Shown here one piece after another: positions 50,337 through 59,662 of a DNA stretch of 64,000 bases (position 1 is its first letter; every line of letters starts with the position of its first letter). The position numbers were made by a program, and so were the translations under genes. The stretch lies in NCBI GenBank assembly GCA_964453525.1, contig CAYVOV010000018.1, positions 28,224 through 92,223 on the forward strand, written 5' to 3'. This DNA is from CAYVOV01 sp964453525 (GTDB lineage Bacteria > Chloroflexota > Dehalococcoidia > Dehalococcoidales > UBA2162). The notes under the pieces are model-generated. The model did no database searches, had not been told where the DNA came from, and worked only from the letters and a program-made list of their open reading frames with translations.

Positions 50337-51611
50337 TTGAAAATAGTTATAATAGGGAACGGAGTTGCCGGCAATACTGCGGCATCGACAATCAGGAAAG
50401 CTGACCCTGAAGCCAGGATAACGCTCGTATCTTCGGAAAATCAGGTTCACTACTCTCCGTGCGCTCTGCCACACTACATTGCCGGAAAGGCAGACCGTGA
50501 AACAATATTCCTGAAGAATTCTGCCGATTATGACCGGGAGAGTATCAAGGCAATTCTAGGACAGACCGTAACCGGTATCAGTCCTGAAGAAAAGCGGATA
50601 CACCTGGATACAGGTGTTTTGCCGTATGACAAACTCATACTGGCTACGGGCAGCCGGCCGATAATGCCCCCGATAGATGGTATAGGTCTGGACGGGGTTT
50701 TTCCGCTCAAGTCCATAAGTGATGCTGATAACATACTGGGCAAAACAATCGCCTCGGCGGCAGTGGTCGGCTCGGGACCTGTCGGCGTTGAGACGGCAAT
50801 AGCTCTGCACGGTAAGGGAATAAAGGTATACGTTATCGAACTACTTGATACAACACTGTCCAAGATTTTTGACCCAATCCCTTCAATGCGCCTCAGGCAC
50901 ATTATCGAGGAAAACGGTATTGAAGTGTTCACCGGGGAAAAGGTCACCGGTATAGTCGGTAAGGAAAAAGTGCAGGGCATTATTACCGATAAGCGCCGGT
51001 TGAGAGTTGACCTGGTGGTTATGGCTGCCGGGATGAGACCGAATGTAGAACTGGCACGGGAGGCTGGAATAAAAATCGGTAAACTGGGTGGTATCGAAGT
51101 CTCTACCGGCATGATGACAAATCTCAAAGATATATTCGCCTGTGGCGATTGTGCTGAAGCCTATGACCTTGTCACCGGAAGCCGTACCTTGAGTATGTTG
51201 TGGCATAATGCCATCAAGCAGGCGGAGGTTGCGGGTAATAACTGCTGCGGGAGGCCGAGTGTTTATCCCGGCTCAATGAATATTACAAGTATAGATATTT
51301 TCGGGACACATGCCGTTTCGATGGGTGCCTGTGGCGCCCAGCTTGAACAACTCAAGAGAATTGATACCGTAGAAGAAGCAGGTGCTGATTATTACAACCG
51401 CCTGACATTTTCCCGCCAGCGATTGGTCGGTGCCCAGGTGATAGGTAAAACATTCGGTGTTGGCGCATTCCTCTACGCTATTATGCGCAAAGAAAAAATA
51501 CGGAACTCAGAGGAATACTCTTCGTTTTCTGCGCCCCACAGTCTCAAGGACCGCCTGCTGGTCCGTCACACTGATGCCGGTGTATGCGGTGTCAGTCCTT
51601 CCATGGTCTAG
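50337..51611 (+). CDS. CoA-disulfide reductase / NADH oxidase-like flavoprotein
   Basis: 424 residues, TTG start. FAD-binding IIGNGVAGNTAASTIRK, the redox-active cysteine in YSPCALPHYIAGK, NAD-binding VVGSGPVGVETAIALHGKG and the ATG motif LATGSRP. The single cysteine places it with CoA-disulfide reductases and H2O-forming oxidases. In an anaerobe a thiol-redox or oxygen-scavenging role is likely. Confidence 0.88.
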   Translation: MKIVIIGNGVAGNTAASTIRKADPEARITLVSSENQVHYSPCALPHYIAGKADRETIFLKNSADYDRESIKAILGQTVTGISPEEKRIHLDTGVLPYDKLILATGSRPIMPPIDGIGLDGVFPLKSISDADNILGKTIASAAVVGSGPVGVETAIALHGKGIKVYVIELLDTTLSKIFDPIPSMRLRHIIEENGIEVFTGEKVTGIVGKEKVQGIITDKRRLRVDLVVMAAGMRPNVELAREAGIKIGKLGGIEVSTGMMTNLKDIFACGDCAEAYDLVTGSRTLSMLWHNAIKQAEVAGNNCCGRPSVYPGSMNITSIDIFGTHAVSMGACGAQLEQLKRIDTVEEAGADYYNRLTFSRQRLVGAQVIGKTFGVGAFLYAIMRKEKIRNSEEYSSFSAPHSLKDRLLVRHTDAGVCGVSPSMV

Positions 51612-51754
51612 CTTTTCACCTTATCGTCTCAATGCTCTCACTCTTTCTCACCCGGGGCAGGTATTAGCATGCCGTCTGGTACGGGCAGGTTTTTAGAAGG
51701 CGGTTAATAAGGTGAATGCTGGAACAGATGCCAGATTTGATTGATTGGTATCGA

Positions 51755-52174
51755 TTACTGGACTATTTCCATACAGTAGTCCAGCATATCAAAGTATAAT
51801 TGATTTACTTCTGCCTTGCTCTGATAAACACCGGCGGAGGATAGTTTGAAATATCTTTCTGATAGTAATGAATCGTATCTGTAGTTGCATTCCAGGAGAT
51901 AACCACTGCGTACAAGGTCTTCGATATCCACAAGAAGCTCATATGAATGCTCGGAATACTTTAGAAACCAGTAACCGAGATAATATCTCTGCTGTAGTTG
52001 AAATACTCGTTTCTGGATGTCTGCGTAACAGATTTCTCTATAGAAAGGTGTGAAAAGATAGATGATGGCAAGTAGCGTATCTTGCCTTTTTTGCTGCTCG
52101 ATATCTCTTACACTCATTACTATTTTGTAGTAACTGGAAGAGTAAGGTAAGTACCCTAATCTTTGTATTGACAT
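51755..52174 (-). CDS. Hypothetical protein rich in tyrosine
   Basis: 139 residues. The middle (LLAIIYLFTPFYREICYADIQKR) and the VDIEDLVRSGYLLECNYRYDS, then YFKLSSAG, hint at a winged-helix fold. Sixteen or more tyrosines are unusual. A TATAAT box lies about 30 bases upstream in very AT-rich DNA. Codon use and context do not reveal a function. Confidence 0.65.
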   Translation of the reverse strand: MSIQRLGYLPYSSSYYKIVMSVRDIEQQKRQDTLLAIIYLFTPFYREICYADIQKRVFQLQQRYYLGYWFLKYSEHSYELLVDIEDLVRSGYLLECNYRYDSLLSERYFKLSSAGVYQSKAEVNQLYFDMLDYCMEIVQ

Positions 52175-52354
52175 CTTTGTTTGTCAATCATTTTATTATA
52201 GACTTATTAAAAAGTTATTAAAAAATTTTTTAAAAATGAAGTTCTTTAATGGTCAATATTTGTCCTTGATAAATTGTCCCTTCCGGTTACCCGGTATTTC
52301 TCCGCTGAAAAAATATGGTATAATTTTCCAACTAAATTTATATGGGGGTTTAAT

Positions 52355-52519
52355 ATGAATACCTATCGCAGACTAAGGGATTCCGACGGCCCGTGGCATT
52401 TCTGTGCCAATTGCTCTCAGTTCCCGGAATCCAATAAAGACGAACGTCTGGAGATACCGGAAGGCGGTGAACCCTGTAAGGAGTGTACCGAGTTGCGCGA
52501 AGCGGGGAACTGCGACTAG
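52355..52519 (+). CDS. Small cysteine-containing protein of 54 residues
   Basis: The ATG at 52355 follows GGGGG by seven bases; upstream codons in the same frame are not likely to be translated. MNTYRRLRDSDGPWHFCANC has one CxxC and PCKECTELREAGNC a second, so a zinc ribbon is likely. A terminator follows. Confidence 0.7.
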   Translation: MNTYRRLRDSDGPWHFCANCSQFPESNKDERLEIPEGGEPCKECTELREAGNCD

Positions 52520-52605
52520 CCTTCCACACGGCTTGCGTTGTCATCTTTGCATGTAAATGGAGCTTGCTTCCTTTCTTTAATTTTCAAGTGAATTCCGTGT
52601 ATGAA

Positions 52606-52639
52606 ATAACCTGCCGTCTGGCACTTGACGGCAGGTTAT
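52606..52639. terminator. Terminator between the small gene and sucD
   Basis: ATAACCTGCCGTC, eight-base loop, GACGGCAGGTTAT, 13-bp perfect stem, located between convergent genes and able to serve both. Confidence 0.8.
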
Positions 52640-52692
52640 TAATGTATTCGGGCCTGTTTCCGGATTCATTGCCCATACGGAGATAATCTCCA

Positions 52693-53577
52693 TCAAATAA
52701 ATTGAGTCTTAAGTAATTTCGCAATGTCGCTCGGTTTTTCTGCTACAGGCACTCCGGCGCTGGAGAAGGCTTCAATTTTGCTGCCAGCCGTGCCGGTATT
52801 TCCCATAATTATGGCACCGGCATGGCCCATGCGTTTCTCCGGCGGAGCCGTTCTACCGGCAATATATGCCACCACCGGCTTGGGGTAACTTGTTTCTTCT
52901 ATATACCGGGCTGCCAGCTCCTCGGCATTTCCTCCAATCTCTCCAATTAACACTACTCCCTTTGTCTCCTCGTCTTCCTTAAACATTTCAAGTACTTTGA
53001 TGAAATCCATGCCTATAATCGAATCTCCCCCGATACCGACACAGGTGCTCTGACCCAGACCGGTATTGGTAATATGCCAGGCAATCTCATAGGTTAGCGT
53101 GCCGCTCCGGGAAATCATGCCTATTGTACCCGGCTGAAAGACATGTACCGGCATCACTCCAACGTGTATCCTGCTGTCAGGGCTGATTACCCCGGGGCAA
53201 TTCGGACCGACGATGGTGATATCACCGGTTTTATTAGCCGTGGTAATAAATTCAACGGCGTCTTTTTGTGGAATTGATTCGGTGATAACTACGACTGTCT
53301 TAATGCCGGCATCAATTGCTTCCAGAACGGCGTCTTTAGCGAAACGGGCGGGAACAAATATAATCGATGTATCAGCGCCCTGGTTGCTGACAGCCTCTGA
53401 AACAGAATCATAAACAGGTATACCCTGAACCTCCTGCCCGCCTTTACCGGGAGTTACTCCGGCTACGATTCTGGTCCCGTAGCGCAGCATTTGTGCGGTA
53501 TGAAAGCTGCCTTCATTGCCGGTTATACCCTGGACGACGACCTTATTATACTTGCCTGCTATGATACTCATGGTCAA
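52693..53577 (-). CDS. sucD: Succinyl-CoA ligase alpha subunit
   Basis: 294 residues. CoA-binding Rossmann domain (VVVQGITGNEGSFHTAQMLRYG), GPNCPGVISP, and the phosphohistidine site in RMGHAGAIIMG. The enzyme converts succinyl-CoA to succinate with formation of ATP or GTP. Last gene of the eight-gene operon, downstream of sucC. Confidence 0.96.
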   Translation of the reverse strand: MTMSIIAGKYNKVVVQGITGNEGSFHTAQMLRYGTRIVAGVTPGKGGQEVQGIPVYDSVSEAVSNQGADTSIIFVPARFAKDAVLEAIDAGIKTVVVITESIPQKDAVEFITTANKTGDITIVGPNCPGVISPDSRIHVGVMPVHVFQPGTIGMISRSGTLTYEIAWHITNTGLGQSTCVGIGGDSIIGMDFIKVLEMFKEDEETKGVVLIGEIGGNAEELAARYIEETSYPKPVVAYIAGRTAPPEKRMGHAGAIIMGNTGTAGSKIEAFSSAGVPVAEKPSDIAKLLKTQFI

Positions 53578-53623
53578 TCTTCACCTGTGGCGATGGCGCA
53601 ATTTAGTATCCCTAATAATATAG

Positions 53624-54751
53624 TTATGATTCCAAAACCTTCCGGACAGCCTCTTCCATACTCGGATAAATATCCACTCCAGCCTGGCGGAGCATCCGGG
53701 AACCCTCTTCTTCGTTGGTGCCTATCATCCTTACGGCTGTCGGCTTCTTGATGGTAGCCTCATTCAGACCTTCAATAATTCCCTGCGCTACCAGGTCACA
53801 CCTTGTTATTCCGCCGAGAATGTTTATCAGAACTGCTTTTACCCCGGGCTTGGACATGACCAGCAGCAGCGATTTCTTAATAACTTCCGGTCGGGCGCCG
53901 CCGCCAATATCCAGGAAGTTGGCTGGCTTACCACCAAAGAGGTCGACAAGGTCGAGTGTTGCCAGGACCAGGCCGGCACCATTGCCGATAATACCAATGT
54001 CTCCAGACAGGTCTACATAGGTCAGGTTTTGCTTTCTTGCCTCGGCTTCCAGGGGCGTATCATCCGCCCTCTCCGAGTTTCTATTCAGAAACTCAGGGTG
54101 TCTGAACAGGGCATTATCATCCACAATGATTCTGGCGTCGGCGGTAATAAATTCGCCGGACGGTGTCCTTACCAGAGGGTTTATCTCGATGAGTTCGGCG
54201 TCTTTCTGCAGAGCAATCTCAGTAAGTTTAACGATTATGCCGGCGAAGGCATCAGCCACATCCCGGCTGATGTTGAGTCGACTCACCAGGTCGGTTGCAT
54301 CCCGGCTGCTGAAGCCAGCTTCAGGGTCGAACCAGTGACGTACTATTCTATCGGGAAGGGTTGAGGCAATTTCTTCGATATCAACGCCGCCGCTTGTGGA
54401 GGCAAGTATGACGTAATTCTTTGTTTGCCTGTCTATGGTCACTGACACGTAAAACTGGTCAGAAATATCCAGTTTCTCCTCGACCAGCAAACTTTCGACT
54501 GAATTTCCTTTGATGCTGCCGCCGATGAGACCTGATGCTGCATCTCTGGCTTCTTCAACGTTAGCAGCGAATAATATCCCTCCTGCCTTACCGCGACCGG
54601 AGACCAGGATCTGAGATTTCAGTACCACTGTTTTACCGATTTCTCCGGCTATAGCTGCGGCTTCGCCCGGGTTGGTGGCTACATCTCCCGTGGGGACTTT
54701 TATGCCGTACTGCTTCAGGATGTCCTTGGCTTCGAACTCAAAGAGCTTCAT
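53624..54751 (-). CDS. sucC: Succinyl-CoA ligase beta subunit
   Basis: 375 residues. ATP-grasp domain beginning LFEFEAKDILKQYGIKVP, GGVDIEEIA near residue 120, EINPLVRTP for magnesium binding, and the C-terminal NILGGITRCDLVAQGI. It gives the cell substrate-level phosphorylation from succinyl-CoA. 15 bases separate it from the B12-binding subunit gene. Confidence 0.96.
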   Translation of the reverse strand: MKLFEFEAKDILKQYGIKVPTGDVATNPGEAAAIAGEIGKTVVLKSQILVSGRGKAGGILFAANVEEARDAASGLIGGSIKGNSVESLLVEEKLDISDQFYVSVTIDRQTKNYVILASTSGGVDIEEIASTLPDRIVRHWFDPEAGFSSRDATDLVSRLNISRDVADAFAGIIVKLTEIALQKDAELIEINPLVRTPSGEFITADARIIVDDNALFRHPEFLNRNSERADDTPLEAEARKQNLTYVDLSGDIGIIGNGAGLVLATLDLVDLFGGKPANFLDIGGGARPEVIKKSLLLVMSKPGVKAVLINILGGITRCDLVAQGIIEGLNEATIKKPTAVRMIGTNEEEGSRMLRQAGVDIYPSMEEAVRKVLES

Positions 54752-54766
54752 CTATCCTCTGGGGAT

Positions 54767-55189
54767 TCATTCTTTAGCTGAATCGTTTTTTCTCTTATCC
54801 AGAGTTGTCTTGATAAACCTGACAATGCTATCGAGAGGCGTGCCCGGCCCCAGAATTTCGGCAATACCGGCCTTTTTTAATCCGGGAATATCTTTCTCAG
54901 GTATAATCCCGCCGCCTATAAACAGGGTATCTCGGCCACCTTTTTCTCTTACCAGGCTCACTGTCTTCGGGAACAGAGTCATATGAGCACCGGAGAGACA
55001 GCTCAGCCCGACTACGTCCACGTCTTCCTGTATTGCCGCCTCTGCTATCTGTTCCGGTGTTAGCCGTAGTCCGAGGTAAATGACCTCCATTCCGGCATCT
55101 CTCAGACCCTGAGCGACCACTTTTGCCCCTCTGTCATGCCCGTCCAGGCCGGGTTTGGCTATCAATACTCTTATCTTTCGCTGACGCAA
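54767..55189 (-). CDS. Methylmalonyl-CoA mutase, cobalamin-binding subunit
   Basis: 140 residues. The B12 signature DGHDRGAK contains the cobalt-ligating histidine, followed by IYLGLRLTPEQIA, VGLSCLSGAH and FIGGGIIPEKD. It forms the active mutase with the catalytic subunit encoded just upstream. Confidence 0.95.
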   Translation of the reverse strand: MRQRKIRVLIAKPGLDGHDRGAKVVAQGLRDAGMEVIYLGLRLTPEQIAEAAIQEDVDVVGLSCLSGAHMTLFPKTVSLVREKGGRDTLFIGGGIIPEKDIPGLKKAGIAEILGPGTPLDSIVRFIKTTLDKRKNDSAKE

Positions 55190-55203
55190 ACGAATCCCCC
55201 TGA

Positions 55204-56817
55204 TTAAAGTATATTGGCCTCTCTGTATTCTCCGAAGACTTCTCTCAAGGCGTCACTGATTTCACCGACTGTGGCGTAATCCTTTACTGCTTCTATCAGC
55301 ACCGGCATAATATTCGCATCGCTTTCAGCCGTATCGCGCACCTTTTCAAGCACTGCGGTCACTTTGTGATTATCTCTCTCCTGCTTGAGTTTATTCAGCC
55401 TCGCTACCTGCTTCTCTTCGATTTCAGCGCCTATCTCCAGTATATCCGGTACGGTTTCCTCCGGGATTGTGAAGCTGTTTACCCCCACCACGACCTGTTC
55501 ACCGGAGTCGACCGCTTTTTGATAGTTATAGGACGAATTGGCAATTTCCTTCTGCATGAACCCTCTTTCTATCGCTTCTAAGGCACCGCCCATCTCGTCA
55601 ATCTTCTCTATATAGGACATCGCTCCTTTTTCTATTTCTCCAGTGAGACTCTCCAGGTAATATGACCCACCGAGCGGGTCTACAGTATCGGCAACACCGC
55701 TTTCATGACCGATGATTTGCTGAGTCCTGAGAGCGACCTGCACTGCCTGCTCACTGGGTAAAGCCAGAGCCTCATCGAACGAGTTGGTGTGCAGGGACTG
55801 GCAGCCTCCCAGCACTGCCGATAGAGCCTGCAGTGTTACTCTTACGATGTTATTAAGCGGCTGCTGTGCCGTCAGGGTAAACCCATCGGTTTGAACATGG
55901 AATCTGAGCATCATCGACCTTGGGTTACTGGTGCCGAATCTTTCCTTCATTATCTTTGCCCAGAGGCGCCGGGCTGCTCTGAACTTGGCGACTTCTTCAA
56001 GCAGGTTGGTATAGGCGGCAAAGAAAAATGAGAACCTTGGGGCAAAGGAATCTATCTCCATCCCTCTATCCAGCATTGCCCGGACATAGGCAATGCCGTT
56101 TGCCAGTGTGAAACCAACTTCCTGGATGGCAGTGGCTCCGGCCTCCCTCATGTGGTAACCGCTGATACTTATTGAGTTCCACCTGGGCATATTTTGAGAG
56201 CAGTAAGTGCAGATATCGGTTAACAGGCGCATCGATGGTGCCGGGCTGAAAATATAGGTGTTTCTGGCGATATATTCCTTCAGGATATCGTTTTGCACGG
56301 TGCCCATCAGCTCGCTTTGACTGGCTCCCTGTTTTTCGGCAGCGGCGATATACATAGCCAGTATAATTGGCGCCGTGGAGTTGATTGTCATTGAAGTGCT
56401 TACCTCAGGCAGAGGAATACCTTCCCAGAGCTGCTCCATGTCCAGAAGCGAATCTATTGCCACCCCGCACTTACCCACTTCACCGGCAGCCAGTGGATGG
56501 TTGGAGTCGTATCCTTCCTGGGTAGGCAAATCGAAGGCGACACTGAAACCGCTCTGGCCCTGTTTGTACAGGTACTTGTATCTCTCGTTCGTTTCTTCAA
56601 CGGTGCCGAAACCGGCGTACTGCCGCATTGTCCAGAGTCGGCTTCTATAGCCGGCCGGCATTATATGCCTGGTAAAAGGGAATTCTCCGGGGAGCCCGAT
56701 GTCTTCTTTTTCAGTGCTTTCTATGTCGGCCGGCGTATATATTCTTTTGACTACCGTGCCGCCGATGGTAGTTTTGAACTTCGGCTTCCTCTCTTTGTTG
56801 TTTTCAGCTTTACTCAT
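55204..56817 (-). CDS. Methylmalonyl-CoA mutase, catalytic subunit
   Basis: 537 residues, TIM-barrel subunit without B12 domain. MRQYAGFGTVEETN, SVAFDLPTQEGYDSNHP, FSPAPSMRLLTD and SISGYHMREAGATA are the substrate channel motifs. The tyrosine in RQYAGF and the arginine in PSMRL are those used by methylmalonyl-CoA mutases to bind the free carboxylate; isobutyryl-CoA-type mutases differ there. So succinyl-CoA is the likely product. Confidence 0.93.
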   Translation of the reverse strand: MSKAENNKERKPKFKTTIGGTVVKRIYTPADIESTEKEDIGLPGEFPFTRHIMPAGYRSRLWTMRQYAGFGTVEETNERYKYLYKQGQSGFSVAFDLPTQEGYDSNHPLAAGEVGKCGVAIDSLLDMEQLWEGIPLPEVSTSMTINSTAPIILAMYIAAAEKQGASQSELMGTVQNDILKEYIARNTYIFSPAPSMRLLTDICTYCSQNMPRWNSISISGYHMREAGATAIQEVGFTLANGIAYVRAMLDRGMEIDSFAPRFSFFFAAYTNLLEEVAKFRAARRLWAKIMKERFGTSNPRSMMLRFHVQTDGFTLTAQQPLNNIVRVTLQALSAVLGGCQSLHTNSFDEALALPSEQAVQVALRTQQIIGHESGVADTVDPLGGSYYLESLTGEIEKGAMSYIEKIDEMGGALEAIERGFMQKEIANSSYNYQKAVDSGEQVVVGVNSFTIPEETVPDILEIGAEIEEKQVARLNKLKQERDNHKVTAVLEKVRDTAESDANIMPVLIEAVKDYATVGEISDALREVFGEYREANIL

Positions 56818-56843
56818 CTGGAATATTCCGCTTCGCAGGCTGT

Positions 56844-57509
56844 TTATGTCTTTAACACTTTCAGAACATTGTTGCTTGTCGTCACCCAGCCGAAAATCTC
56901 TTTAATATTATCTAAGGATGATTGCTGCCGGGATGGCGGGGAAGCTGCTACGGCATCGGAAACAAGCACCGGTAAATACTGAAGGTGACTGGCATCCCGC
57001 AATGAGGACTCGACACAGATATTGGTGGCTACTCCGGTAAATATCAGATACCTGATATCGAAGGTCTTGAGCATCATATCGAGTTCGGTGCCGGAAAAGG
57101 CACTGAACCGCCGCTTTATTATGACCATCTCATCTTCCCGGGGCTTTATTTCATCGATAATCTCGGTTCCCCAGGTTCCCTCCAGGATTGAACCCCGGCG
57201 AATTTCCGGATTTTCCCATCTCGGGTTGAAACGGTACCTAGATAGCGGACCTACCTCACGCATGTCAGATGTAAGACGGTGGACAACATAGACAACCTTC
57301 ATATTTATAGCCCGTGCTGCTTCGATAATCTGCCGGTTCGGTTCAATAATCTGCTGAATGTGTGATATATCCCGGCCGCCCAGGTCAAACATGCCGCCCT
57401 TGCTGACAAAGGCATTTTGCATATCGATTACGAGTACCGCCGTCCGTTTCAGGTCTATTTCAAAGGGCTCGGTTTCTGTCTGGAGCGTCACCCACTCTTG
57501 CTCTCTCAT
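56844..57509 (-). CDS. Isochorismatase-fold cysteine hydrolase
   Basis: 221 residues. The Asp-Lys-Cys triad is visible: aspartate in AVLVIDMQNAF, lysine in VIIKRRFSAFSGTEL, cysteine in GVATNICVESSLRDA. Relatives include N-carbamoylsarcosine amidohydrolase and ureidoacrylate hydrolase. Standing next to hydantoinase-type genes it could remove a carbamoyl group after ring opening. Confidence 0.88.
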   Translation of the reverse strand: MREQEWVTLQTETEPFEIDLKRTAVLVIDMQNAFVSKGGMFDLGGRDISHIQQIIEPNRQIIEAARAINMKVVYVVHRLTSDMREVGPLSRYRFNPRWENPEIRRGSILEGTWGTEIIDEIKPREDEMVIIKRRFSAFSGTELDMMLKTFDIRYLIFTGVATNICVESSLRDASHLQYLPVLVSDAVAASPPSRQQSSLDNIKEIFGWVTTSNNVLKVLKT

Positions 57510-57548
57510 TTAATTCCTCCGCGTACCTCACAAGTTTATTACGGGTGG

Positions 57549-59591
57549 TTAGATTCTGATTATTGGTGTGACCATCTTGGCATCAGGCCAGGAGCCATAG
57601 AAGGTCAGCATATCCTCGGCGGGCTTCTTCTGAAGCCATTCTTTTTCAAATTCATCGTAGCTCTTGGCCCGGTGGAGACGGTCTTCGCGCTCTTTACGGC
57701 GTAGCTCGGCCGTTTTCTCTTTGTCTGCCGTCCATGTCTCGACATCATACGCCACGTGATAGACATTAGTGGCTGTCCAGTCGGAGATAATCTCATGTCT
57801 CACATCGTCAACCACCGCCTGCGGCTCTCTCTCCAGCACGTCTCCATAGCCATACCCACCAGCGGGAGCGCCCATTGCCATCAGAGCTCCCTCGTAAACC
57901 AATCCTTCAACCGGCGCTGGATACTCTTCAATAACCTTTTCCTTGATTACCTGCTCCGGAGTCATGGGCAGATTTTTCTCACCCTTAGCCATAAGCTCTA
58001 AAAGGTTGCTTTTATTGATGCTAACTCCGGGAGTAGTATTCCCTGGATAACCGCCGAAGAGCCCCTGACCGACCAGCATTCGTCCTCTTGTGCTTTGCCT
58101 GCCGATGTTACCCTTAACGTGGGGCACACCGTAGATGATGGTCCCGGTGTAGCCGCTTGCCCCGCCGCGGTATTTGCCATTGCCCGGGCTATCCTTCCTG
58201 TGCTTCTGCCAGAGATGAAGAATTGGACTGTCAACCTCTGCCTCTTCACCATCATTCCCGGGAGCATGCACAGCAGAGCGAAAGAGGGAGCTATCCATAC
58301 CATCCATATCCACCCTGGCACCCTGTCCCATAGTGTTCCTTGACCAGCCGCCTCCTCCACCCATCATGGCTAAGCCTCCTCCGCCGCCACCGCCACCCGG
58401 CACCCCGTTTATGGAGGCAGCAATCTCCTGCCTGTCCTCAGTACTGAACATCATGCAGGCGAAAATTTTGGGGAGCAGGTTATTCTGGTACTCACCAACA
58501 TTCGGCGCATGGGATATTGCCGCATCCCAGTTGGGGCTGATGACGGTGCCGTCAGGAATGTGAAAGTCTATTGGTGCCATGGAACCAGGACTGACCGGTA
58601 AATCCCAGAAACCATGCGAATATAGGTGTAAACAAGCATAACTCTCTGCCACCCAGGGCATGCAATTGTAGGCACAATCGGTCTCAGGAGAAGTGCCGGT
58701 ATAGTCAAGGGTAATATGGTCATCTTCTTTATAGGCAGTGCAGAATATTCGCCAGAGACCAGGCCGGGCTCCTACGGCGCCAACGAAAATTACATTTCGG
58801 AAAATCCCGTCATTCCAGCGTCTGACTCTGTTCCTTGCCCCTTCTTCTGCCACCATAATCATTTTACGCAGCAGTCCCCGAACGAAGTCGGCTCCCTTCT
58901 GTTCAGCCATCTGTTGAATCCGCATCCTCAGCCGGTCAGTACCCGTTACTCTTGCTTTCAAGTCTAATATTTGCTGGCGCGGGGCGCGGGAGATGAAATT
59001 AACCATCAACTCTAACAGGTCATCTTTGAGCAGGTAGTTTTCGGCGATTTTAATCGGACTCAGGTTCATTCCCTCCTCGTAACGGGTTTTGGCGTGAGCT
59101 ACCATACCTCCCGGGATAATGGCACCGGTCTCGGCTATATGAGTCCCGGCCGATGCCCAGGCAATAAGCTCACCATCAAAGAAGATAGGCATGATGGCTA
59201 TCTGGTCGCAGTTGTGTATCCCTCCATATGTGGCATCACTGGCATAGAAGATATCGCCCTCATGGACTCCGACGCTTGGGTTATCCTTAAAGTTGCGTAT
59301 AATCCACTTGATTGGATTCTGGGCCAGAACACTGTGAATGAAGGTACCGAGGCAGGAGCTTGCCATGTCGCCCTGGGCGGTGTGAATGGCGACTACTAGG
59401 TCTCCGGCACCAGGCCAGTTGGAAATCGCCACCCTGATGAAGACTTCCTTGCACTCGGCCAGTATCATGTTCAGTCTTTCGCTGTAAATCTCATAGTCGC
59501 CCGGCTCCAGCTTCTCCACCCCGGCGAGTTCAACTTCAGTAACAGGCTCCGGTTTTATAAATGCCATCACTTCGTTTTTTTCGGGCCTCAT
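57549..59591 (-). CDS. HyuB-type hydantoinase/oxoprolinase subunit (second paralogue)
   Basis: 680 residues, HyuB family. FIRVAISNWPGAGDLVVAIHTAQGDM, GDIFYASDATYGGIHNCDQ, and IVGRQSTRGRMLVGQ-type regions are shared with the upstream paralogue. Near residue 405 it has a run of eight glycines and then GGGGGW, absent from its sister. HyuB works with HyuA in ATP-dependent ring opening (hydantoins, lactams) or in carboxylation (acetone, acetophenone). Confidence 0.9.
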   Translation of the reverse strand: MRPEKNEVMAFIKPEPVTEVELAGVEKLEPGDYEIYSERLNMILAECKEVFIRVAISNWPGAGDLVVAIHTAQGDMASSCLGTFIHSVLAQNPIKWIIRNFKDNPSVGVHEGDIFYASDATYGGIHNCDQIAIMPIFFDGELIAWASAGTHIAETGAIIPGGMVAHAKTRYEEGMNLSPIKIAENYLLKDDLLELMVNFISRAPRQQILDLKARVTGTDRLRMRIQQMAEQKGADFVRGLLRKMIMVAEEGARNRVRRWNDGIFRNVIFVGAVGARPGLWRIFCTAYKEDDHITLDYTGTSPETDCAYNCMPWVAESYACLHLYSHGFWDLPVSPGSMAPIDFHIPDGTVISPNWDAAISHAPNVGEYQNNLLPKIFACMMFSTEDRQEIAASINGVPGGGGGGGGLAMMGGGGGWSRNTMGQGARVDMDGMDSSLFRSAVHAPGNDGEEAEVDSPILHLWQKHRKDSPGNGKYRGGASGYTGTIIYGVPHVKGNIGRQSTRGRMLVGQGLFGGYPGNTTPGVSINKSNLLELMAKGEKNLPMTPEQVIKEKVIEEYPAPVEGLVYEGALMAMGAPAGGYGYGDVLEREPQAVVDDVRHEIISDWTATNVYHVAYDVETWTADKEKTAELRRKEREDRLHRAKSYDEFEKEWLQKKPAEDMLTFYGSWPDAKMVTPIIRI

Positions 59592-59662
59592 AGCTTCTTC
59601 TTCTTCCCCCTTCGCCTCGGTTCAATCCTTAATATTGTTGACAGTCTCTGAGAGAGGAACGT